Below are positions 7,851 to 13,491 of a stretch of 64,000 bases of DNA, piece by piece (position 1 is the stretch's first letter; the number at the start of each line of letters is the position of its first letter). The stretch comes from Streptomyces sp. LX-29 (GTDB lineage: Bacteria; Actinomycetota; Actinomycetes; Streptomycetales; Streptomycetaceae), in the NCBI RefSeq assembly GCF_029541745.1, contig NZ_CP089746.1, forward strand, positions 6,519,559-6,583,558, written 5' to 3'. Under the pieces are notes generated by a model that saw nothing but the letters and a program-made list of their open reading frames with translations, searched no databases and had not been told where the DNA came from. The position numbers and the translations under genes were made by a program.

Positions 7851-7960
7851 CGGGCCACCTCCATCCCATGGATCAGACGCGGACCGACGTCGATCCGACC
7901 GCCTCCGGGCAGCAGTAACCGCAGCAGCGGTTCGAAGATCGTTCGGATAGGGTCGTGCAT
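7847..7960 (-). CDS. 37-residue leader-gene peptide with LLRLLLP motif
   Basis: A very short gene (MHDPIRTIFEPLLRLLLP...). It starts at an ATG with GGAGG about 9 bases upstream and overlaps the next gene by 4 bp (GTGA). It is first in the operon, just downstream of the structured leader at 7985-8037. The N-terminal helix ending in a proline/glycine-rich basic segment recalls the N-termini of larger proteins found at the same place in other Streptomyces loci, including the 92-residue gene at 30976-31254 here. It may be a real micropeptide or a truncated homologue. Confidence 0.5.
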   Translation of the reverse strand: MHDPIRTIFEPLLRLLLPGGGRIDVGPRLIHGMEVAR

Positions 7961-7984
7961 GTCGTCAGCCTCCACGTGGTTGAT

Positions 7985-8037
7985 GGCCACGCCCCCGGAC
8001 CAGCCGCACGCTCGGTCGCGGGGGTCTCTACGTGGCC
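7985..8037 (-). promoter_or_regulatory. Structured leader element, copy 1
   Basis: Inverted repeat GGCCACG...CGTGGCC (7985-7991 and 8031-8037) with a second nested pair CCCCCG/CGGGGG. It sits 25-77 bp before the small gene start at 7960. A copy with the same layout lies 24-67 bp before the homologous small gene at 31254. The nested stems suggest an RNA hairpin or a protein operator. The rest of 8038-8323 is a fairly AT-rich divergent promoter region with no gene. Confidence 0.6.
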
Positions 8038-8323
8038 GGTGATCTGTGTGGTCAGAGCACGACGAGCTGTCCATTTGATCCGTGCAAGGTTGAACGGCAC
8101 GGCCTGATCAAGCTCCATCGACCGTCTGCTGACCGGGTTTCCGAGCTCAATCACTGTGCCGCGCCACCCATCGCGCGAACAATAGAGTCTGCAATGAATC
8201 ACCCACTGCACGGAAAATGGCACATGCCAGTACCGGCGCATCGACTGGTGCGGCGAACGGTTGGCGTGTCATGCTGCGCATCTCGCTGTGAATAAAGGGC
8301 AGTTGGGCCGGGAAGGCAGACAG

Positions 8324-9196
8324 ATGGCGGCACCGCACAGGCCAACAGCACGACGTATCGCACTCGGCCATGATCTGCGCGAGCTGCGAAAGCGGGCGGG
8401 GCTCAGCCTCGCGGAGGCCGTGCAAGGACTCTCGTTCAGTGACACGAAGCTCCAGCGGGTCGAGACCGGACTTCAGGATCTTCGTAGCGCGGGTGACTTG
8501 CGCAGGCTTCTGGCCCGATACGGCGTCACCGATGACGAGGAAGTCGAAAGGCTGGTGGAGACCCAGAGGGAAGCGTCCAGCCGAGAGTGGTGGACGCCTG
8601 CCGCCACAGGGCTGACGCCAGGAATGCCACGGTTCGTCGGGATCGAGGCGGCGGCTCAGGAGATCCGGGCCTACCACCCGACCCTCATCCTGGGGCTGTT
8701 GCAGACCGAGGCGTACGCCCGCACGAGGCACGAGAGCGCAAAGCCCATCGACGAGACGACGAGTGAATTCGTTGATCAGAGCGTGCGGGTGAGGATGAAG
8801 CGAAAGGAGGTCCTGTCCCGAGACGAGGACCCGCTAAGGCTGTGGGCCGTCCTCTACGAATCAGCCCTGCGGCACATCGTCGGCGATGCCGACCTGATGT
8901 GTGAGCAGTACGACGAGATCGCCGAGCTGGCGTCGCTCGACAACGTAACCGTGCAGGTGCTCCCCCAGACGATGCGCGGGTACCTGTTCGAACACAACTT
9001 CAACATCATGATCCTCGGGGACACCATGCCGACGACAGTCCAAGTGGACACCGCGTTCGGTGCGACGTCCATCTCTGACAAGCGTCGAGAGGTCGGACGG
9101 TTCTCACGTCACTTCGAGGCGCTGTCGAGGTCGGCGCTGCCTCCCGAGGACACCCCTAAGTTCCTGCACCAACTATCCCGAGAGATCACAGCATGA
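8324..9196 (+). CDS. XRE-family helix-turn-helix regulator with DUF5753-type domain
   Basis: A 290-residue regulator. The N-terminal HTH (about 12-70) reads ALGHDLRELRKRAGLSLAEAVQGLSFSDTKLQRVETG. The long C-terminal domain begins at YHPTLILGLLQTEAYAR, the signature of Streptomyces regulators that pair with a DUF397 gene. Such proteins (for example the BldB/WhiJ-type partners) act as transcription factors with a small acidic partner. The ATG was chosen because GGGAAGG precedes it; an earlier in-frame start at 8261 lacks a ribosome site. The stop overlaps the DUF397 gene by 4 bp. It is divergent from the small-gene operon and probably controls it. Confidence 0.93.
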   Translation: MAAPHRPTARRIALGHDLRELRKRAGLSLAEAVQGLSFSDTKLQRVETGLQDLRSAGDLRRLLARYGVTDDEEVERLVETQREASSREWWTPAATGLTPGMPRFVGIEAAAQEIRAYHPTLILGLLQTEAYARTRHESAKPIDETTSEFVDQSVRVRMKRKEVLSRDEDPLRLWAVLYESALRHIVGDADLMCEQYDEIAELASLDNVTVQVLPQTMRGYLFEHNFNIMILGDTMPTTVQVDTAFGATSISDKRREVGRFSRHFEALSRSALPPEDTPKFLHQLSREITA

Positions 9197-9432
9197 CCAC
9201 CAAGGCTCACACTCCGGCGGCCCAAGACCTCACCGATGCCGACTGGTTCAAGTCCTCCTACAGCAGCAACGGACAGAACTGCGTGGAAGTCGCCACCCCG
9301 TCGATGTCTGCCGATGGCGGGATGGCCGTCCGTGACAGCAAGGACCCCAGCGGTCCGGCGCTGGTCTTCTCGGCGCGCGGCTGGTCGTCGTTCGTGGCCG
9401 CCATCAAGCGCGGTGAGTTCCCCGCCGTCTGA
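9193..9432 (+). CDS. DUF397 domain protein
   Basis: A 79-residue member of the DUF397 family with the standard core: WFKSSYSSNGQNCVEVAT, VRDSKDPSGPALVFSARGW and a tail SFVAAIKRGEF. These small proteins (BldB/WhiJ-associated) are thought to modulate the XRE regulator encoded next to them. The start overlaps the regulator stop (ATGA), so the pair is translated together. A perfect stem-loop follows 29 bp downstream. Confidence 0.95.
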   Translation: MTTKAHTPAAQDLTDADWFKSSYSSNGQNCVEVATPSMSADGGMAVRDSKDPSGPALVFSARGWSSFVAAIKRGEFPAV

Positions 9433-9461
9433 CCGACCCGGCACCCGGCCACCAATGCGAG

Positions 9462-9483
9462 CGGCCCCCGTGACCGGGGGCCG
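9462..9483. terminator. Bidirectional stem-loop
   Basis: Perfect 9-bp stem CGGCCCCCG/CGGGGGCCG with TGAC loop, between the convergent DUF397 and signal-peptidase genes. Confidence 0.8.
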
Positions 9484-9502
9484 TCGCGAGTGGGGGTCCG
9501 GT

Positions 9503-9970
9503 TCAGCCCGGCAGGCGCCGCACCACCGACCCCAGGAGGCGCTCCACCGGGAAGTACCCCAGCCGGCGGGAGTCCTGGCTGCGCTCGGGGTTGTCGCCGA
9601 GGAGGACCAGCCGGCCCGCGGGAACCCGGTCCTCCGGCACGTCGGCCAGGGCGGGGAAGCGGTCGCGGGGGACCGGGTCGCCCGGTACGGCCGCGACCCG
9701 CTTGATGATCCAGTTCCGCGCGGTCATCGCGCCGGCCCCCGCACCGGGCGCCAGCGGGGTCTCGGAGGCCGCCGTCTCGACCACGACGACGTCCCCCACC
9801 GCCGGGGTGCGGCCGCGCCGCGCCAGCACCCTCTCGCCGCTGCGGTACGTCGGCTCCATGCTCGCCCCGCACACGGTGACCACGACCAGACGGCGGCCCA
9901 GTGCCGCGGCGGTCGCGAGGCCGACGGCGGGTACCAGCGCGGCGGCCCACCAGCCGATCCGGGTGGTCAT
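9503..9970 (-). CDS. S26 (type I) signal-peptidase-like protease of the peptide cluster
   Basis: A 155-residue serine protease of the signal peptidase I type. It has one N-terminal membrane anchor (about 6-34), nucleophile Ser37 in CGASMEPTY, general-base Lys90 in NWIIKRVAAVPGD and the box LVLLGDNPERSQDSR. It is shorter than housekeeping SipW/X/Y/Z enzymes. It is last in a five-gene leftward operon, its ATG overlapping the ABC-transporter stop (TGATG). Context suggests it cleaves the leader of the cysteine-rich peptide encoded at 13109-13276, whose AAA-C junction fits an A-x-A cleavage rule; that is inference. Confidence 0.88.
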   Translation of the reverse strand: MTTRIGWWAAALVPAVGLATAAALGRRLVVVTVCGASMEPTYRSGERVLARRGRTPAVGDVVVVETAASETPLAPGAGAGAMTARNWIIKRVAAVPGDPVPRDRFPALADVPEDRVPAGRLVLLGDNPERSQDSRRLGYFPVERLLGSVVRRLPG

Positions 9971-11865
9971 CAGCTTCCTCCTGTGAAGATCGGCTCGTCC
10001 CGTTCCGCCGACGGCGTCTGGTAGCCGGACGCCTGCAGCCGGAACAGCCGGGCGTAGCCCTCGTCCGCGGCCATCAGCGCGGCGTGGGTTCCCCGCTCCG
10101 CCACGCGGCCCTCGCCGAGCACCACGATGAGGTCGGCGTCCCGCACGGCCCCCAGCCGGTGCGAGATGAGCAGACTGGTCCGGCCCTCCCGATGGCGCCG
10201 CAGCGAGGTGTGGATCTCGTGCTCGGCCTCGGCGTCCAGCCCGGCGGCCGGCTCGTCGAGGATCATCAGGTCGCGCCGGTCGCGGAGGAAGGCGCGGGCC
10301 AGGGCGAGGCGTTGCAACTGTCCGCCGGAGAGCACCACCCCCGTGTCCGGATCGTCCTTCTCGGACTCCATGAAGAACACGCGGGACAGCATGGTGTCGT
10401 AGCCGCGCGGCAGGTCGGACAGCTTCCGGTGGATGCCGGCCTTCCGCGCCGCGGCCTCGATGCGGGGCCGGTCGTCCATGGTCTCCAGGTCGCCGAGGCC
10501 GACGCACTCCGCGGCCGTCATGTCGTAGTGCATGTAGTCCTGGAACACGGCGCCGATCCGCCGCCGCAGATCCACCGGGTCGACCTCGCGGATGTCCACG
10601 CCGTCCCAGAGGATCTGGCCCTCGGTGGGGTCGTAGAACCGACAGACCAGTTTCACCAGCGTGGACTTCCCGGCGCCGTTCAGGCCGACCAGGGCGACCG
10701 ACGACCCGTGCGGGATACGCAGGTCGACCCCGCGCAGCACCCACGGGTGGTCCTCGGAGTACCGGAACCAGACGTTTCGCAGTTCGATCCCGCGGCGCAG
10801 CGGAGGGAGCGGGCGCGGCGCGGACGGAGTCGGCAGGTCCGGTCCCGCCGTGGTGACGGCCGCGAAGTGGCCGAACATCTCCAGCGCCTGGTGGGCGCCG
10901 GCGACGTCCTCGGCCAGCATGGCGAGCGCGGCCTGCACCCCCACCGCGGCGGCGACGAACACGGTGACGTCGCCGACGGAGAGCGTGCCCGCGCGGGCCG
11001 CCGAGACCGCCCACAGCAGCCCGCCGCCGGAGACGGCCGCCGCCAGCGCGCCGAGGGCCAGGTGGGCGCAGAGCTCCCGGCGGTCGATGGCCCGCTTCAC
11101 GGCGTTGGTCCTGCGCCGCTCGGTCAGCATCCTGCCGCGGAGGAACGCCCCGATGCCGAACAGCCGGACCTCCTTGGCCGCGCGCACATCGGCCAGCAGG
11201 TCGCTGTAGAAGAACTCCCGCCGCTCGGCGCCCTGGACCTGCCACAGCAGCCGGGCCTTCCGCCGCGACAGCGCGACCTCCACGAGCACCGCCAGCACGC
11301 CCGAGAGCAGGACGACGGCCGTCATCACCGGGCTGAGCAGGTACAGGGACCCGACGAAGCCGATGATGGTGATCGAGGAGCCGACGACGCCGAGCGCGCC
11401 GTCGACGGCCTGGGGGATGGCGCTCCGGCCGGCTTCCTGCGCGAAGCGGAGCCGGTCGAGGAAGCTGGGGTTCTCGAACCGGCGCAGTCCCGCGAAGGTC
11501 TCCACCACCGCGAACAGCCGGTCCTGGGCCCGCAGGGCGACCGCGCGCTCCAACTGGGCCCGTAGGTACTGGGCGAGCTGGGGCGCCACCCTGCTGACGG
11601 TGCCGGCGGCGGCCAGGCCGAGGGCGAGCCACATCAGTTCCCCGGCCGAGGCGTGGCCCACCAGCCCGTCCAGCACCAGCTTGGTGAGCCAGGCCGTCGC
11701 CACCGGCAGGGCACCGGTGGCGAGGGTGAGCGTGCCGTACAGCGCGAGAGTGCCGGGGGCGGCCCGCGCGGCGAGCGCCCAGACGACGCCCAGCCGTCGG
11801 GCCATGCCCGGCCCCGCGGGCTCCCGGCCCTCCACGGCGTCCGGCCGGTCGTCCCCCGTCCTCAT
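9970..11865 (-). CDS. ABC exporter, fused membrane and ATPase domains
   Basis: A 631-residue half-transporter with six predicted membrane helices in the first 340 residues. The nucleotide-binding domain follows with Walker A GLNGAGKST, signature LSGGQLQRLALARA, Walker B LMILDEP and H-loop ISHRL. It lacks the N-terminal C39 peptidase domain of many bacteriocin exporters, which fits the separate protease gene immediately after it. The start overlaps the thioredoxin-like stop (ATGA). It most likely exports the cysteine-rich peptide of this operon. An insertion between Q-loop and signature (MESEKDDPDTG) is unusual for lipid flippases of this family. Confidence 0.92.
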   Translation of the reverse strand: MRTGDDRPDAVEGREPAGPGMARRLGVVWALAARAAPGTLALYGTLTLATGALPVATAWLTKLVLDGLVGHASAGELMWLALGLAAAGTVSRVAPQLAQYLRAQLERAVALRAQDRLFAVVETFAGLRRFENPSFLDRLRFAQEAGRSAIPQAVDGALGVVGSSITIIGFVGSLYLLSPVMTAVVLLSGVLAVLVEVALSRRKARLLWQVQGAERREFFYSDLLADVRAAKEVRLFGIGAFLRGRMLTERRRTNAVKRAIDRRELCAHLALGALAAAVSGGGLLWAVSAARAGTLSVGDVTVFVAAAVGVQAALAMLAEDVAGAHQALEMFGHFAAVTTAGPDLPTPSAPRPLPPLRRGIELRNVWFRYSEDHPWVLRGVDLRIPHGSSVALVGLNGAGKSTLVKLVCRFYDPTEGQILWDGVDIREVDPVDLRRRIGAVFQDYMHYDMTAAECVGLGDLETMDDRPRIEAAARKAGIHRKLSDLPRGYDTMLSRVFFMESEKDDPDTGVVLSGGQLQRLALARAFLRDRRDLMILDEPAAGLDAEAEHEIHTSLRRHREGRTSLLISHRLGAVRDADLIVVLGEGRVAERGTHAALMAADEGYARLFRLQASGYQTPSAERDEPIFTGGS

Positions 11866-12404
11866 GCCACGAGCGCGGGCCGGTCCAGCCTCACATCGGT
11901 CGCCTTGACCACGAGCCGGCCGGCCTCGTCCGGGGACACCCGCAGCAGCGTCGGGAACGCCGAGGTGCGGAACGCCTCCACCAGGCCGCTGTCGTCGCCC
12001 TCCACGACCACGCGCGCCACCGGGCCCAACTGGGCGGCGAACTCCGCGGCCTCGTCGGGGTCACCGATCACGGCGGCCAGCACCCGGTCACGCCCGCCGG
12101 GCATCGCCTTGGCGAACTCCACGAACTTGGGCATCTTCCGCCGGCACGGCTGGCAGGTCGGGGAGAAGAAGGCCACCACGGTCTCGCCGTCCAGGTCGGC
12201 ACGGCGCAGCGTCTCGCCGTCCACGGTGGCGGCGGTGAAGTCGCCGATCTCCTCACCCACCGCGATGCCCGCCGGGAGGCCGCTGTTGGCGTTGGCCAGC
12301 AGTTCGGTGTGCTCCCGCAGCCGCCGGACCACGCCGAGCGTCAGGATGAGGTCCAGCACGCAGAGCACGCCCACGAGGATGACGGCCGCGATCAGAAATG
12401 GCAT
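11862..12404 (-). CDS. TlpA-like membrane-anchored thioredoxin
   Basis: A 180-residue protein with an N-terminal membrane anchor (about 3-26) and a thioredoxin-fold domain whose active site Cys84-Gln-Pro-Cys87 lies in FFSPTCQPCRRKMP. The cis-proline region is SAFPTLL. It should sit outside the membrane and oxidise, reduce or shuffle disulfides. GAAGGAG lies 7 bases before the ATG. It is 17 bp downstream of the MauE-like gene, and this pair commonly forms a thiol-redox relay (as in methylamine dehydrogenase maturation by MauE/MauD). Here the likely client is the seven-cysteine peptide of the same operon. Confidence 0.9.
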   Translation of the reverse strand: MPFLIAAVILVGVLCVLDLILTLGVVRRLREHTELLANANSGLPAGIAVGEEIGDFTAATVDGETLRRADLDGETVVAFFSPTCQPCRRKMPKFVEFAKAMPGGRDRVLAAVIGDPDEAAEFAAQLGPVARVVVEGDDSGLVEAFRTSAFPTLLRVSPDEAGRLVVKATDVRLDRPALVA

Positions 12405-12421
12405 GACAACTCCTTCAGTAC

Positions 12422-12979
12422 TCAACGGAGTCCGCGAGCAGCCGCCGGGGCTGTACGAACCGGTTGGAACAAGACGAACAGGTCGTCCAGCGCGACGGTC
12501 AGACCGCCGAGCAGGAGACCGCACGGCACCGCGACCGCCACTCCGGCCACCTGGAGCGCGCCGGTGGAGAACACCGCCACGGCGCCGAGCGCCGAGGCCA
12601 CCGCGAGGAGGATGTTCCGTACGACGTGCCGGGGACCCAGGGGAGTCGCGGACACGCCGAAGCACCGGCAGGGCGCGCGGACCCCGCGCCGCACCACCGC
12701 CGTGATGCCGATCGCGAAGGCCACCAGCAGGCCCAGGGCGATCACGAAACCGACGGCGGCGGGGACCGGCGCCGGCACCGCCAGCAGCGCCCACACGGCG
12801 AACTCGGCGATCACCACCGCCCAGGCCGCGGGTCGCACCAGCGCGCGCGGCAACAGGCCCATGTCGCGTATCGACGTCGTGAAGGCGGCGAACGCGCCGC
12901 GCCCGGCGACCTTGCTGAACGAGGAGACCAGGAAGACCGTCCCGATCAGGCACCGGATACCGATTCCCATGTAACTCAC
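12422..12979 (-). CDS. MauE/DoxX-family redox membrane protein
   Basis: A 185-residue membrane protein with four hydrophobic segments and a CRCFG motif (Cys104, Cys106), the diagnostic cysteine pair of MauE-type proteins. These are thought to pass electrons or oxidising equivalents across the membrane to a thioredoxin-like partner, here the gene 17 bp downstream. The GTG start is preceded by GGGAGG at 7 bases; the ATG three codons later is an alternative. The 129 bp between the precursor gene and this start holds an imperfect stem-loop and three 11-bp repeats, so expression may be attenuated or separately driven. Confidence 0.88.
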   Translation of the reverse strand: MSYMGIGIRCLIGTVFLVSSFSKVAGRGAFAAFTTSIRDMGLLPRALVRPAAWAVVIAEFAVWALLAVPAPVPAAVGFVIALGLLVAFAIGITAVVRRGVRAPCRCFGVSATPLGPRHVVRNILLAVASALGAVAVFSTGALQVAGVAVAVPCGLLLGGLTVALDDLFVLFQPVRTAPAAARGLR

Positions 12980-13022
12980 CAGACACCTCCCGGGTGGTGA
13001 TCGCCGCGGCGGTGCCGGGATC

Positions 13023-13059
13023 GGCGGAGAGGAGGGCGCCGGCGGCCCCCCTCCCCGCC
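13023..13059 (-). terminator. Stem-loop between precursor and maturation genes
   Basis: GGCGGAGAGGAGGG (13023-13036) pairs with CCCCCCTCCCCGCC (13046-13059), 12 of 14 bases, 9-base loop. A read-through hairpin at this position is common after peptide-precursor genes and would make precursor transcript exceed that of the enzymes. Confidence 0.55.
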
Positions 13060-13090
13060 GTCAACGGACCGTCAACAGGCCGTCAGCTGA
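13058..13090. promoter_or_regulatory. Three tandem 11-bp repeats (CCGTCAA type)
   Basis: Units start at 13058, 13069 and 13080: CCGTCAACGGA, CCGTCAACAGG, CCGTCAGCTGA. Heptamers at exact 11-bp spacing are the binding pattern of SARP activators. They lie between the precursor stop and the MauE-like gene. On the minus strand they read TTGACGG, resembling -35 boxes. Confidence 0.45.
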
Positions 13091-13108
13091 CGCCGCGATC
13101 GACGGTGC

Positions 13109-13276
13109 TCAGTAACAGCGGACCCCGCAGTCCGAGTAGATGGTGCAGCCGTTCTTGCACCGGGAGACCGGGCAGTGGCCCGCGACGTAGCACCCGGGCG
13201 AGCACGCCGCGGCGTCGACCTTGGGCACGAGCGAGCTGATCATGCGGTCGGCGACCGCCTGGAGCTTCTTGTACAT
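13109..13276 (-). CDS. Cysteine-rich precursor peptide (candidate RiPP/bacteriocin)
   Basis: A 55-residue peptide with a GAGGAG ribosome site 7 bases before ATG. The N-terminal half (MYKKLQAVADRMISSLVPKV) is helical and cysteine-free. The C-terminal half holds seven cysteines: 25, 29, 35, 40, 44, 50 and 54. Their spacing gives two copies of CxxxCxxxxxC (25-29-35 and 40-44-50) plus a last CY end. AAA at 22-24 just before Cys25 is a plausible signal-peptidase site, leaving a 31-residue core. There is no long hydrophobic signal, so export by the ABC transporter downstream is likely. I do not recognise the peptide; the operon context supports a disulfide- or otherwise cross-linked secreted product. 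Confidence 0.8.
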   Translation of the reverse strand: MYKKLQAVADRMISSLVPKVDAAACSPGCYVAGHCPVSRCKNGCTIYSDCGVRCY

Positions 13277-13359
13277 GCTCTGACTCCTCACTGATCGAAT
13301 GGTGGGTCGGCCCCGCGGAAGTGCTTGCCGCGGAGTCGAGTTCAGCTTGCGACGTCTCC

Positions 13360-13428
13360 CGCCCAGAAGCCGCCCAGGGCCGCCCAGAAGCCGCCCACAA
13401 TGATCACGGCGAGATTTCGGCTGTATTA
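13360..13428 (+). promoter_or_regulatory. CGCCCAG direct repeats and -10 box, SARP promoter region
   Basis: CGCCCAG/C heptamers start at 13360, 13371, 13381 and 13392 (spacing 11, 10, 11 bp), one per helical turn, as in SARP operators. A TATTAT box at 13423-13428 is a good -10 for the SARP gene and lies in an AT-rich patch. The array sits between the divergent precursor and regulator genes and could serve either. Confidence 0.55.
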
Positions 13429-13491
13429 TTTCGCGAAAAACAGCCGGGTTGCTTTTGCTGCCGGCAGGCCGGGGGGAGGCCGAGGGATCGC

